Source of the DNA: Pseudocolwellia sp048296855 | GTDB taxonomy: Bacteria; Pseudomonadota; Gammaproteobacteria; Enterobacterales; Alteromonadaceae | DNA: 64,000 nucleotides | Reading direction: 5' to 3' (one strand) | NCBI GenBank assembly: GCA_048296855.1 | Contig: CP182631.1 | Part shown: piece by piece, positions 8,905 through 18,105 of the stretch | Layout: each line of letters starts with the position of its first letter | How positions within the stretch are numbered: position 1 is the stretch's first letter | Position numbers and translations under genes: made by a program | The notes under the pieces: model-generated | Database searches by the model: none | What the model saw: only the letters and a program-made list of their open reading frames with translations | What the model was told of the DNA's origin: nothing

Positions 8905-11013
8905 CTATTGTTCTTGCTTTGTGTTAGATGTATCTATGATATCGATAGGACCAACTTCTTTATTATTCATGTATTCATCAAAAGAAGGTGGTAATTCAAG
9001 TTCGTCATTCCACTTAGGTAGTAAAGGTAATTTAGAGTCATCCATTAGTTCTAAACCTTCTTCTTGCTTACGCATTTCATCAGCACGAATATAGTTATAT
9101 TTATCTTTACTAATTTTACTCATCGACTCGCCATCACGAATAATGGTGGCCTTTAAAAACACCATTAAATTACGTTTACGCTTAGTATTACTGGTTGATT
9201 TAAATAATGCTCCTATAATAGGAATATCACCTAACAGTGGTACTTTTTGTTCGCTTTCTTGCACATCTTCATCAATCAAACCACCAAGTACGATAGTGCT
9301 GCCACTATCCGCCATTATGGTTGTTTTAATTTCACGTTTGTTAATAGCAATATCGACACCTGTTGCACCACTTACTGATGATACTTCTTGCTCTATAGTA
9401 AGCTGTACTGCATTACCTTCATTAACTTGTGGGGTTACTTTTAGTTTTATACCTACTTCTTGACGGTCAACCGTTTGAAATGGATTAGCATTATTACTAC
9501 CTGTTGCAGAACCAGTAATAATTGGAATTTCTTGTCCCACTAAAAAGTAAGCTTCTTCGTTATCCAGCGTGGTTATACTGGGTGTTGACAATATGTTTGA
9601 GTTGGTATCAGAGCTTACCGCTTGTAACACGGCTCCAATGTCACCTCTTAAAAAGCCTGTAACTAAACCACTGGCTGAACCTAAGACTTGGCCAAGAACG
9701 CTGTAATCCCCAACAATATCAGGTTGATCAGGATTAACGGTGGTAGTGCCATCACTGTTAGTAACAGTTGAACCTTTCTCTCCGTCTGTTGGTTCAGCAG
9801 CCAATATACCTGCAGCAACTTGCCCTAAAGGTGCTGGACCATTAGTAAACTGCGTAAAGCCAGCTTGAGGTGAAAACCATTGAATACCTAAATTAATACC
9901 GTCAGCTTCAAATACCTCAACAATAATAGCTTCAACATGTACTTGTGCTCGGCGTATATCTAGTTGACGAATAACGGCTTCTAACGAGCGAAGCATATCG
10001 GGTTCTGCGGTAATAACAAGCGTGTTTGTATCATCATGAGCATCAATACTGACTTCACGACTTTGACTACCACGGGAAGACGTTTTAGACGTGGTTTTTG
10101 TTTCAGATTCTATTGACTTACTAACACCTTGAAGTACTTTAACTAGGTCTTCAGCTTTAGCATATTTCAAATAATAAACACGGGTATTACCATTAGATTC
10201 AAGTTCGCTATCTAAGCGTGATATAAGTTTTGCAATACGTTTACGTGCTTGAGACTCACCACTAACAATGACACTATTGGTTCTATCGTCAGCAACAATT
10301 TTAGGAATTAAAAACGTGGGTGTACCTGGCTTACCCTGTTCGTTTTTATTCATGGCTTCAATAATACGTACCATTTCACCTGCTGAAGCATATTGAAGTT
10401 TAATAATTTGTACATCTTGATCACCGGCTCTATCAACACGCTCAATAACTTGTACTAAACGATTAACGGTAGCAGCAGTACCGGTTAATAAAATAACATT
10501 GGCTGGATCGTAGTTAACTACGTTACCACCACCTGACTGATCAGATAATTGGCGTAATAAAGGTACTAACTCACGAACGGTTACGTTTTTTACTTCAACA
10601 ACCCGTGTAACCATAATATCGCCAACACCTGGATTTTCATCACCAACAACCGGTATAGATGCTGTTTTAGCGTCTTTATTACGAATAATCTTTATTATAT
10701 TGTTTTCCATTTCAACCGCTGAAAAACCATAAACTTCTATAACATTAAGGAAAACCTGATAATACTGTTCTTCCGTTAACGAATCGTAACTGCGAAGGTT
10801 AACCTTTCCCCTAACATTAGGATCTACGATCATGGTTTTATTGAGGTTTTTACCAACAATATTAATAAACTCTGTTATTTCAGTATTTTTAAAATTTGGT
10901 GAGTACTTAGCGGCTTGCACTTGCGAGCAAAAAAGTAAAATATTGAATAAAATAGCAGTAGTAAATAAAGTGATAACTCTTTTATACCAAGGCGCAGTAG
11001 AAGTCTTGCGCAT
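8905..11013 (-). CDS. gspD: Type II secretion secretin D
   Basis: The outer-membrane channel of the type II system. The ATG at 11013 is preferred because GAGG lies 8 bases upstream and a signal peptide ending near SQVQAAKY follows directly; the frame extends to 11034. The product is 702 residues: signal peptide, N0 to N3 domains, then the secretin domain with VPLLGDIPIIGALFKS near the C-terminus. A low-complexity linker (SKTSSRGSQS) lies in N3, as in many secretins. The neighbouring prophage lacks its own secretin, so this protein could also be its exit pore. Confidence 0.97.
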   Translation of the reverse strand: MRKTSTAPWYKRVITLFTTAILFNILLFCSQVQAAKYSPNFKNTEITEFINIVGKNLNKTMIVDPNVRGKVNLRSYDSLTEEQYYQVFLNVIEVYGFSAVEMENNIIKIIRNKDAKTASIPVVGDENPGVGDIMVTRVVEVKNVTVRELVPLLRQLSDQSGGGNVVNYDPANVILLTGTAATVNRLVQVIERVDRAGDQDVQIIKLQYASAGEMVRIIEAMNKNEQGKPGTPTFLIPKIVADDRTNSVIVSGESQARKRIAKLISRLDSELESNGNTRVYYLKYAKAEDLVKVLQGVSKSIESETKTTSKTSSRGSQSREVSIDAHDDTNTLVITAEPDMLRSLEAVIRQLDIRRAQVHVEAIIVEVFEADGINLGIQWFSPQAGFTQFTNGPAPLGQVAAGILAAEPTDGEKGSTVTNSDGTTTVNPDQPDIVGDYSVLGQVLGSASGLVTGFLRGDIGAVLQAVSSDTNSNILSTPSITTLDNEEAYFLVGQEIPIITGSATGSNNANPFQTVDRQEVGIKLKVTPQVNEGNAVQLTIEQEVSSVSGATGVDIAINKREIKTTIMADSGSTIVLGGLIDEDVQESEQKVPLLGDIPIIGALFKSTSNTKRKRNLMVFLKATIIRDGESMSKISKDKYNYIRADEMRKQEEGLELMDDSKLPLLPKWNDELELPPSFDEYMNNKEVGPIDIIDTSNTKQEQ

Positions 11014-11057
11014 GAAAAATACCTCATTTGTCATTTATATATCGTCCATTAATACTA

Positions 11058-12017
11058 TTAGTCAATACTATTATCAATACTGAAAAGAATTTCTGTTATG
11101 TCACCGTTTCTATCAAGTAGAAGCGATACTTCCCGTTCTTGTTTTAACGCTCTTAGTGCCTGAGCAGCCTCAGATGGCTGGCTTAAGTCGTAACCATTCA
11201 TTTGAATAGCAACATCACCACTTTTTAAACCTGAAGATTTAAAAAACTCAGGATTTTTTCCTGGCATTAACTGATAACCCACAATTTGTCCATTAGCTCG
11301 TTTAGGGCCAATCTTTAAATAGTCGGTAATTTTCCCTGGGTCTTCACTAATGTCATCTCTTAGTGCTTGTGCCTGTTTAGTTAACTCAGCGTTGTCACGT
11401 TGGTCTACACGTTGTGGACTATTACTTGGCAGTAAAGGACCACTAATAGTGGTTTTTTCTTTTCTTTTACTTACCTTTATTGGTTTTTTTGATTCGTTAT
11501 AATCAAAACCATCAAGCATTAAGGTTTCTAATCGACCAGAATGCCTTATATGAACTCTGTCGTTAAAAACACCTTTTAGAACGGCTCGCGTGCCATTAAT
11601 GGTTTCATCAATCACGTAAATTTCTTGAGCGCCATTATTTTCAATAATTGCCGCAGATCTATCTTCTTGGCTACTAGGAACAACTCCTGTTAGAGTTAAA
11701 TTTAAACTCGTTTCAGGTGCATCTTCTACCTCTTCAGCTTCTTCAACAGTGGTTGATTCATTATAAAGACCAAATAAATTAAGAGAATGAATACCTGACA
11801 AGCTGATGCTTCGAGTAGCGGACTTACTTTGAGTGACATTTCCATTACCGACACTTTGATTATTTTGAGGTAAGTCATCCAAAAATAACCAAGTGATTTT
11901 AGCTAATAAATAGGCAATATAAATGAATAAGACTAAACTTATAAGTTTAGCTATTTTAGCGTGAGGTAGCTTTAAAAGTGTTTCCGCGATAGGCGAAAAA
12001 CGTTGGGATAACTGCAT
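11058..12017 (-). CDS. gspC: Type II secretion protein C
   Basis: First gene of the operon, 319 residues. There is one membrane segment at about residues 25-47, a homology-region domain (LNLTLTGVVPSSQEDRSAAII...) that contacts GspD N0, a basic linker, and a C-terminal PDZ-like domain around residues 225-315 (MPGKNPEFFKSSGLKSGDVAIQ). GspC links the inner-membrane platform to the secretin. It is divergent from hslR across about 200 bases that must hold both promoters. Confidence 0.95.
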   Translation of the reverse strand: MQLSQRFSPIAETLLKLPHAKIAKLISLVLFIYIAYLLAKITWLFLDDLPQNNQSVGNGNVTQSKSATRSISLSGIHSLNLFGLYNESTTVEEAEEVEDAPETSLNLTLTGVVPSSQEDRSAAIIENNGAQEIYVIDETINGTRAVLKGVFNDRVHIRHSGRLETLMLDGFDYNESKKPIKVSKRKEKTTISGPLLPSNSPQRVDQRDNAELTKQAQALRDDISEDPGKITDYLKIGPKRANGQIVGYQLMPGKNPEFFKSSGLKSGDVAIQMNGYDLSQPSEAAQALRALKQEREVSLLLDRNGDITEILFSIDNSID

Positions 12018-12220
12018 TATATTTTTACGTTATTGGTAACTTCAATTAGCATGCACACGATAATACGTCAGCAAAGCGCTTGCAACAAGCCATCTACACA
12101 CATTGTAACGATTATTTAATAGCAACATGAACAAAATAAGGTGTTCAATACGCAAAAAGTAGCGAAAAAATTAGCGTTATGATACCTTGCGCGCATTAAA
12201 AATAGGGGGTCTATATTATT
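12018..12220. promoter_or_regulatory. Divergent gspC / hslR intergenic promoter region
   Basis: A 203-base AT-rich gap between two divergent genes, so both the type II operon and hslR-hslO must be transcribed from it. I did not find a single convincing -35/-10 pair. AGGGGG lies about 11 bases before the hslR ATG and probably serves as its ribosome-binding site. Confidence 0.5.
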
Positions 12221-12628
12221 ATGAATAAAAATAATAAAACACAAGAAAATTTATCCGCTCGATTAGATAAATGGCTGTGGGCAGCCCGATTTTATAAAAC
12301 ACGAGCAATAGCTAAACAAATGATTGATGGTGGTAAGGTTTTCTATAACGGCCAAAGAACAAAATCGAGTAAAGCCGTAAATATTGGTGATATTATTAGA
12401 GTAAGACAAGGCCATGAAGAAAAAGAAGTACTCGTTATTGCTATTGCAGAAACAAGAAAAGACGCAACTTTTGCTCAAACCCTCTATAACGAAACGAAAG
12501 AAAGTATAGAAGTAAGAGAAAAAAATAGCTTAGCTCGACAACAAGGTATTTTATTAAGTCCTGCCAGCGATACTAAGCCAGATAAAAAGCAGCGCCGTAA
12601 GTTAAGAGAATTTAAAGAGAGGATATAA
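12221..12628 (+). CDS. hslR: Ribosome-associated heat-shock protein Hsp15
   Basis: A 135-residue S4-domain RNA-binding protein (ARLDKWLWAARFYKTR at residues 13-28, then IDGGKVFYNG). In E. coli Hsp15 binds 50S subunits that still carry peptidyl-tRNA and helps recycle them. The C-terminus is very basic (KPDKKQRRKLREFKERI). It is followed after three bases by hslO, the usual heat-shock pair. Confidence 0.95.
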   Translation: MNKNNKTQENLSARLDKWLWAARFYKTRAIAKQMIDGGKVFYNGQRTKSSKAVNIGDIIRVRQGHEEKEVLVIAIAETRKDATFAQTLYNETKESIEVREKNSLARQQGILLSPASDTKPDKKQRRKLREFKERI

Positions 12629-12631
12629 ACA

Positions 12632-13501
12632 ATGACCATAAATGCAGATGTTCTAAATCGTTACTTATTTGATGACATGCATGTTCGTGGCGAACTTGTG
12701 CAACTAAGTAAAACATATCAAGACATTGTTGCCCTCCACGACTATCCAAAAGGTGTAAGTGAGTTATTAGGTGAGCTTGTTGCTGCGACTTGTTTACTAA
12801 CGGCCACCTTAAAATTTGATGGAGAAATAGCCGTTCAACTGCAAGGCAATGGCCCCGTTGGTTACTTAGCAGTAAACGGTAATCATAATCAAGAAATGCG
12901 CGCAATTGCTCGCTCGTTCGACGACGCTACAGGATCAGGCCTAAAAGAACTTATTGGTAAAGGTACGATGGTAATTACCATTCGCCCTACTGATGGTGAA
13001 CCTTATCAAGGTGTGGTTGCTTTAGAAAAAGATACTTTAGCGGAGTGTTTAGCTCATTATTTTGAAGTGTCTGAACAAATACCAACAAAAATCTGGTTAT
13101 TTATCGACGAAGTCAATAAACAGATTGCTGGTAGCTTAGTTCAGCTATTACCTGATGCTGACACCAAAGAAAATCAATTAGCTGATTTCGAACATTTATG
13201 CCAGCTAACCAATACGATTAAGTCTGAAGAAATATTTACACTCAATGCCGAAGATTTATTGTATCGTTTATATCATCAAGAAAACGTAAGATTATTTGAA
13301 CCACAAGCGGTTACATATAAGTGCACTTGCTCAGAAGAAAAATGCTTAAATGCTATTGCTCAAGTTGAACCAGTAGAGCTTAAAAGTATTATTGAAGAGC
13401 AAGGCAAAGTATCGATGACCTGTGATTACTGCCGAACCACTTACGATTTTGATGAAAAAAAATTAGCCTTGTTTTTAAGTGATGAGCAACAAAGTCATTA
13501 A
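12632..13501 (+). CDS. hslO: Redox-regulated chaperone Hsp33
   Basis: A 289-residue protein with the Hsp33 N-terminal domain and a C-terminal zinc-redox switch: CTC near residue 232 and CDYC near residue 265 are the four zinc-binding cysteines. On oxidation these form disulfides and activate holdase activity. It is cotranscribed with hslR, and a strong hairpin follows. Confidence 0.97.
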   Translation: MTINADVLNRYLFDDMHVRGELVQLSKTYQDIVALHDYPKGVSELLGELVAATCLLTATLKFDGEIAVQLQGNGPVGYLAVNGNHNQEMRAIARSFDDATGSGLKELIGKGTMVITIRPTDGEPYQGVVALEKDTLAECLAHYFEVSEQIPTKIWLFIDEVNKQIAGSLVQLLPDADTKENQLADFEHLCQLTNTIKSEEIFTLNAEDLLYRLYHQENVRLFEPQAVTYKCTCSEEKCLNAIAQVEPVELKSIIEEQGKVSMTCDYCRTTYDFDEKKLALFLSDEQQSH

Positions 13502-13518
13502 TTTGCATTTATTAAAAC

Positions 13519-13553
13519 AAAAACGGGCTGAATATTATCCAGCCCGTTTTTTA
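13519..13553 (+). terminator. Rho-independent terminator after hslO
   Basis: AACGGGCTG and CAGCCCGTT form a 9-bp stem with a 9-base loop, preceded by an A-run and followed by a T-run, so it can act in both directions. It separates hslO from the convergent outer-membrane protein gene. Confidence 0.9.
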
Positions 13554-13572
13554 TATTTATTAGTAGTTATTA

Positions 13573-14313
13573 TTAGAAATGTATCACTGCACCAGCAAAT
13601 ACACCTTTAAAATCAAGCGCTGAATGTAAATCGTCTAAGTCTTCTATTTCAAGTTGAACCGCTCGGTAACCTAAAGTTAAGTTTACATCTACAGCTAAGT
13701 TTTCTATCAACTCATAGCTTATACCGACTTGAAAATCGTAAAGAGAGTTGTCATCAAAAGACAAAAAGTTACCTTCACCAAACACGTTAAATCCCGTCCA
13801 AGGTAAACCAACATTAGTGTATGCATAAAGCATTGGAACAATACCTGACGCACCTAACCTAGATGAACTTGAACCTTGGCTTAATACAATATCGGTATCA
13901 AAGTCTCGGCCAGTTAAACCAAAATCAATAGAGATTAAATCATTATCAAATATTTCATAATATAGCGTGTAATCTGTATAGGTTAAATCAAACGTAGTAC
14001 TTACTTCGCCATTATAATTTACATCTTGAAACTCAAAGTTAGATAATGTTGTAGCACCATCAGTATCAAGGGTTGTACGAGCTATTTTAATATTGGGTAT
14101 AAGTGGTAATGGATGTTCAAAAGCAGCATAAAAACTGCCTTGTTCTTGATCAGCTAAATTAAAATCTGCTTGGCTATTATCATTATCACCAAAAGTACCT
14201 GATGCTTCGGTTGCCCAAATTTGCCCACCAACGTATAAACCTAATAATGTATCTGCTTGAGCTGACGTTGATAGCACAGCAGAAATAGCTGTCGCTAAAA
14301 GTATTTTTTTCAT
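13573..14313 (-). CDS. TIGR04219-type outer-membrane beta-barrel protein
   Basis: A 246-residue protein with a clear signal peptide (cleavage likely after STSAQA). It then shows the pattern LLGLYVGGQIWATEASGTFGD and alternating amphipathic strands ending in an aromatic residue (AGAVIHF), as expected for an outer-membrane barrel. It resembles the TIGR04219 family, for which I know no biochemical role. It sits 11 bases after the upstream DUF2333 gene, so the two are likely cotranscribed. Confidence 0.8.
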   Translation of the reverse strand: MKKILLATAISAVLSTSAQADTLLGLYVGGQIWATEASGTFGDNDNSQADFNLADQEQGSFYAAFEHPLPLIPNIKIARTTLDTDGATTLSNFEFQDVNYNGEVSTTFDLTYTDYTLYYEIFDNDLISIDFGLTGRDFDTDIVLSQGSSSSRLGASGIVPMLYAYTNVGLPWTGFNVFGEGNFLSFDDNSLYDFQVGISYELIENLAVDVNLTLGYRAVQLEIEDLDDLHSALDFKGVFAGAVIHF

Positions 14314-14324
14314 GTTATCCCTTA

Positions 14325-15317
14325 TTATCCTTGGCTTAATAAATCGTTTAAATCAATGAGTGCAGCATTCGCTCGAGAAATGTAGTTAGCCATAACTAAT
14401 GAGTGATTAGCTAAAACACCAAAGCCACTACCGTTTAATACCATAGGGCTCCAAATAGCTTCTTGGCTAGCCTCTAATTCTCTTATTATTTGTTGTAAAC
14501 TAACACGAGCATTTTTCTTTTCGAGCACATCGTTAAAATCAATTTCTACCGCTTTTAAAAAATGAAGTAGTGCCCAACAAGCACCTCGAGCTTCGTAAAA
14601 TTCATTATCAATCGTCCACCAACTTGTTTTTAATTCAACATTAGACGCTGAAAAAGTTGACTGTTGCGCTACACTATCTCCGGCTAAATCAACATTTACT
14701 TGCTCACGGCCAACACTTGCACTTAAACGTTGTGAATAACTGCCTAAACGCTTGGTTACTTCACTTATCCAATCGCGCAAGTTATCTGCTCTTGCATAAA
14801 ATTGAGCTGACTGACTATTTACTTCAGTTAATGCTGTACGATATTTATATAACTCAACCAATGCTTTACCGTACTCGCCTTCTGCACTTGGCATAGCCCA
14901 ACTTTTGCTGTCTATATTAAATTGTGGTTGAGCGACTTTCAAATATTCATTTTCAATAGATTGAGATTGAGAGCGACTAAACTCTTGGCGCATAACTAAC
15001 GCCATATCACGTACCATTTCTAATGCACCAAACTCCCAAGACGGAATATTGTCTAAAAATACTGATGGCGGAAGTGCATCGTTTGATAAGTAACCACCAG
15101 GTTTTGTTAATAAGGTTTCTGTTACTTTAATTAAAGCAGTTGTGGTTGTATAACCTACGACCGGTGCAACGTTTTCAGCTTTAGCTGCTTTGGTTACTTC
15201 TTCTTTAATGTCAAAAGTATCTGGTTCAAAACTCCAGTACACCCCTAATAAATATAAAACGAAAGCAACACCTAAAAACAACGCTATAAACGTTTTGCTA
15301 GAAAACTTGGTTATCAT
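14325..15317 (-). CDS. DUF2333 family membrane-anchored protein
   Basis: A 330-residue protein starting at the ATG at 15317, which has AGGAG six bases upstream; a longer frame to 15347 lacks this. One N-terminal membrane helix (FIALFLGVAFVLYLLGVYW) is followed by a mostly helical periplasmic domain. It matches the DUF2333 pattern (EFGALEMVRDMALVMRQEFSRSQSQS). The function is unknown; the neighbour encodes an outer-membrane protein, so a cell-envelope role is only inferred. Confidence 0.78.
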   Translation of the reverse strand: MITKFSSKTFIALFLGVAFVLYLLGVYWSFEPDTFDIKEEVTKAAKAENVAPVVGYTTTTALIKVTETLLTKPGGYLSNDALPPSVFLDNIPSWEFGALEMVRDMALVMRQEFSRSQSQSIENEYLKVAQPQFNIDSKSWAMPSAEGEYGKALVELYKYRTALTEVNSQSAQFYARADNLRDWISEVTKRLGSYSQRLSASVGREQVNVDLAGDSVAQQSTFSASNVELKTSWWTIDNEFYEARGACWALLHFLKAVEIDFNDVLEKKNARVSLQQIIRELEASQEAIWSPMVLNGSGFGVLANHSLVMANYISRANAALIDLNDLLSQG

Positions 15318-15484
15318 GAACAGCTCCTGATACTGGTGATGAATCATAACGATATACCACTAAAAATAGAGTATACACTGGTTAAATAATGATTATTGAA
15401 TATACACCTCTGTATTTCAGGTATACATTTTCCATATAAAATACTAAGGTTATTGTACTCTAATTTTTACTAAGCTAGAACAAA

Positions 15485-16213
15485 ATGGATAACTTAATTA
15501 TAACGAACGAAAACCGTAATATTTTAACTATTACAATGAATCGTTTCGACAAAAAAAATGCATTAACCTCTAACATGTATCGCCAACTTGCTACAGCGTT
15601 ATCTCATTCAAATACAACAAAGAGTATTCATTGTGTAGTAATACAAGGAGATGAAAACTGCTTTTGCGCTGGCAACGATTTACAAGACTTTTTAGAACAC
15701 CCCGATGATTTTGCTGCCCTTGATTTTATAGCGGCTTTAAATGCACTGAACAAACCTTTAATTGCTGCTGTGGCAGGCCATGCTGTGGGTATTGGTACAA
15801 CCTTGTTACTACATTGTGACATGGTATTTGCGGCTAACAATAGTAAATTCAAGCTTCCTTTCACCCAATTAGGTTTATGTCCTGAAGCGGGTTCAAGTTC
15901 ATTGCTGCCAGCTAAAATTGGTCATGTACGTGCATTTGAATTACTGGTTTTAGGTAAAACATTTAACGCTGAACAAGCTTATGATTACGGCCTAATTAAT
16001 GAAATATGTGATCCACAAGTATTACTTTCTTTAGCTCAAGAAGCTGCACATGCTATTTCAGCCTTACCTACCGATGCGGTTTTAACCAGTAAAAGGCTCA
16101 TCAAAAAAGAACATTCTTCATTAGAAAACGCAATAATAGAAGAAGGTGATGAATTTAAACGACTTATGAAAAGTGAAGATTGTAAGAACATACTGTCACA
16201 ATTTTTTAAGTAA
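15485..16213 (+). CDS. Enoyl-CoA hydratase/isomerase family protein
   Basis: A 242-residue crotonase-fold protein. It has the oxyanion-hole segments CFCAGNDLQDF (about residues 58-68) and AAVAGHAVGIGTTLLLHCDMVFA (about residues 95-117). The acidic pair of true hydratases is not obvious: the second catalytic position falls in LCPEAGSS, which retains one Glu, so isomerase or another activity is possible. It stands alone between divergent and convergent genes, and its substrate cannot be read from context. Confidence 0.88.
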   Translation: MDNLIITNENRNILTITMNRFDKKNALTSNMYRQLATALSHSNTTKSIHCVVIQGDENCFCAGNDLQDFLEHPDDFAALDFIAALNALNKPLIAAVAGHAVGIGTTLLLHCDMVFAANNSKFKLPFTQLGLCPEAGSSSLLPAKIGHVRAFELLVLGKTFNAEQAYDYGLINEICDPQVLLSLAQEAAHAISALPTDAVLTSKRLIKKEHSSLENAIIEEGDEFKRLMKSEDCKNILSQFFK

Positions 16214-16235
16214 TCGCCCTTTATTTAAAACACTA

Positions 16236-16265
16236 AAAAGAAAGGCCATATTAAATGATATGGCT
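16236..16265 (-). terminator. Terminator of the psp operon
   Basis: On the minus strand CCATAT and ATATGG form a stem extended by flanking pairs, followed by a T-rich stretch. It lies just past the last gene of the psp cluster and opposite the end of the enoyl-CoA hydratase gene. Confidence 0.65.
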
Positions 16266-16279
16266 TATCTCCACTCACA

Positions 16280-16627
16280 TTAAGAATGTACTTCTCTATC
16301 ACCTTTGTTGTCTCTTGCCATTAACCAAACCACAAATGCAACCAATAAAATAGGCCAAAACACGCCCACCATAAACATTACAGCAGCACCTACCCCTAAT
16401 AAAACAATAAATATAATGGTTCCAAAAACACTCAAAATAATAGCTAAAGCTGCTACAACTAATAAAACAATAACTAATGCAGATACACTTATCGCTTGTA
16501 TAGGTTCTATTAATTTATCGTGCATATAAATATCGACATCGAGCAACTCTACAAGACTAGTACCCAGCACATAAGTTAAAAATAATGTGGCAACGATAGC
16601 TAATAATAGTGATTTAAAAAAAGACAT
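16280..16627 (-). CDS. Small polytopic membrane protein of the psp cluster
   Basis: A 115-residue hydrophobic protein with three to four predicted membrane helices and a short charged C-terminus (ARDNKGDREVHS). No named family is recognised with certainty. It follows pspC by about 50 bases on the same strand and ends at a terminator, so it is probably the last gene of the phage-shock operon and may respond to envelope stress. Confidence 0.65.
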   Translation of the reverse strand: MSFFKSLLLAIVATLFLTYVLGTSLVELLDVDIYMHDKLIEPIQAISVSALVIVLLVVAALAIILSVFGTIIFIVLLGVGAAVMFMVGVFWPILLVAFVVWLMARDNKGDREVHS

Positions 16628-16674
16628 GACAAACTCCCTAATTTCAATAAAAGCATAACTTAACTATTAATAGC

Positions 16675-16884
16675 TTAACGATTAGGAATAAGTAACGCCG
16701 CTACAACATAAGCAACACCCACTACCACAGGAAAAACAAACATAGAAACAACCGCGGCTAACCGCACACCAAAGCGAGGCAAACCATAGTATCTTGCTAA
16801 ACCACCACATACACCTGACAATTTTTTATGTACGTTATCTTTATAAAGTGTTCTTTTAATTAAATATTCTTGTTCGTATTTCAT
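16675..16884 (-). CDS. pspC: Phage shock protein C
   Basis: A 69-residue PspC-domain protein: KKLSGVCGGLARYYGLPRFGVRLAAVV is the family signature and is followed by one membrane helix ending in PNR. In enterobacteria PspC senses membrane stress and relieves PspA inhibition of PspF. It is short but complete for the domain. AGGAG lies just before the ATG. Confidence 0.9.
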   Translation of the reverse strand: MKYEQEYLIKRTLYKDNVHKKLSGVCGGLARYYGLPRFGVRLAAVVSMFVFPVVVGVAYVVAALLIPNR

Positions 16885-16904
16885 TATTATCTCCTACAGG
16901 CCAC

Positions 16905-17009
16905 TTAACGTAAGCCGATCACCTTGTTAAACGTATACATCAGCCCTGCACTTATAAAAAAGATCATTGCAGGACCAAAACAAATAACAAAAAACATATT
17001 CCCAAACAT
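16905..17009 (-). CDS. 34-residue membrane peptide in the pspB position
   Basis: An ATG at 17009 with AAGGAAG about six bases upstream opens a 34-codon frame (MFGNMFFVICFGPAMIFF... ending in GLR). It is one hydrophobic helix with a basic end. It sits between pspA and pspC, where pspB normally lies, but it is half the length of PspB and lacks its leucine-zipper-like C-terminus. It may be a reduced analogue. Confidence 0.55.
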   Translation of the reverse strand: MFGNMFFVICFGPAMIFFISAGLMYTFNKVIGLR

Positions 17010-17038
17010 CACAAGCTTCCTTTAAATCAAGTTCAGTT

Positions 17039-17701
17039 TTAGCCGTTAACTACCTTCTTTTTAAGTTGATCTAATTCATCTTCTATGCGAGCTTGTGCTT
17101 CTAGTTCTCTGAACTCGCTTTCTAAGTTTTTAGGTTGAGATAAATCGTAGGCTTCTACTTGTGCTTCAACGCGATCTATTTTTTGTTGGAAGCGTTCAAA
17201 ACGTGTAATGGCTTCATCAATATTGTGTACAACAGCTTGTGTACGAACTTTTAACCTCACTTCTGCAGACTGCTGACGTAACACATAAGACTGTTGCTTA
17301 CGTTTGGCTTCAGTTAGTTTTTCTTGTAAGCGATTACCATCATCTTGCACCGCCAGCAAAAACTCATCTAATTTAGCCATATCATCCGTTAAATGAGTTA
17401 ATTGCTCAGTCGCTTTATGTTTTTCTTTCAAAGCTAATTTGGCTAAATCTTCTCGGTCTTTTTGAATCGCAATTTCAGCTTTGTTATTCCAACCAGCGAT
17501 ACTTTTTTCAACAGTAATAATGTTACGTTGAACTACTTTTTTCTCTGCAATATATTTTGCCGCATTTGCTCGAACTTCACCTAAAGTTTCGTCCATTTCT
17601 TGAATGATAAGTTTGATCATTTTTTCTGGATCTTCAGCCTTATCTAACATGCTATTAATATTTGCATTAATAATATCGGTAAACCTTGTAAATAAACCCA
17701 T
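17039..17701 (-). CDS. pspA: Phage shock protein A
   Basis: The start at 17701 has AGGAG eight bases upstream and begins MGLFTRFTDIINANINSML, the conserved PspA amphipathic helix; the longer frame to 17752 is not needed. The product is 220 residues of almost continuous coiled coil. PspA binds stressed inner membrane and, in enterobacteria, inhibits the activator PspF. A sigma-54-type promoter lies about 95 bases upstream. Confidence 0.95.
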   Translation of the reverse strand: MGLFTRFTDIINANINSMLDKAEDPEKMIKLIIQEMDETLGEVRANAAKYIAEKKVVQRNIITVEKSIAGWNNKAEIAIQKDREDLAKLALKEKHKATEQLTHLTDDMAKLDEFLLAVQDDGNRLQEKLTEAKRKQQSYVLRQQSAEVRLKVRTQAVVHNIDEAITRFERFQQKIDRVEAQVEAYDLSQPKNLESEFRELEAQARIEDELDQLKKKVVNG

Positions 17702-17794
17702 GCTTTTATCTCCTATTGTATAAATATGCATTAAATAATTAGCTAAAACCACAACACATTGCGTTGCGCTTCGTTATTACTACAAAGTGTTATT

Positions 17795-17811
17795 ACAAGG
17801 TATGTGCCAAC
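17795..17811 (-). promoter_or_regulatory. Sigma-54 promoter of the psp operon
   Basis: Read on the minus strand this is TTGGCACATACCTTGTA. The GG of the -24 element and the G of the -12 element are exactly 12 bases apart, and only the last C of the usual TTGGCAC-N5-TTGCA consensus differs. The psp operon is sigma-54/PspF controlled in other gammaproteobacteria. No pspF gene is adjacent. Confidence 0.72.
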
Positions 17812-18027
17812 TTACAAAAAACACATAACCAACTATTTATTAAAGATTTATTTAAAAAATCAAAACACAAACCATAAAGACATATTATGTCTAAAATTAT
17901 TTTTTAGTTAAAATAACCATAAAATTAGTTAAATTGACCACAGAGTAAAATCATAAAAGGGAGAGACTAAAGTAATTTAAAAAAGGAAGGTAAAAACAAA
18001 AAAGGCCACAATAATTGCAGCCTCATA

Positions 18028-18085
18028 TATACCCGTTATCACTCAAGACGCGTATTTCAGAGCATCTTGAATGGTAACGGGTATA
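18028..18085. repeat. 58-bp palindromic repeat, copy 1
   Basis: Two arms of about 21 bases (starting TATACCCGTTATCACTCAAG and ending in ATGGTAACGGGTATA) pair with few mismatches around a 16-base loop. A diverged second copy of the same length lies at 31772-31830, which marks a dispersed palindromic element. It lies just beyond the dusA stop codon and could also end dusA transcription. The rest of 17812-18105 is AT-rich with nothing recognised. Confidence 0.7.
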
Positions 18086-18105
18086 AACAACATCACGAAT
18101 AAAAA

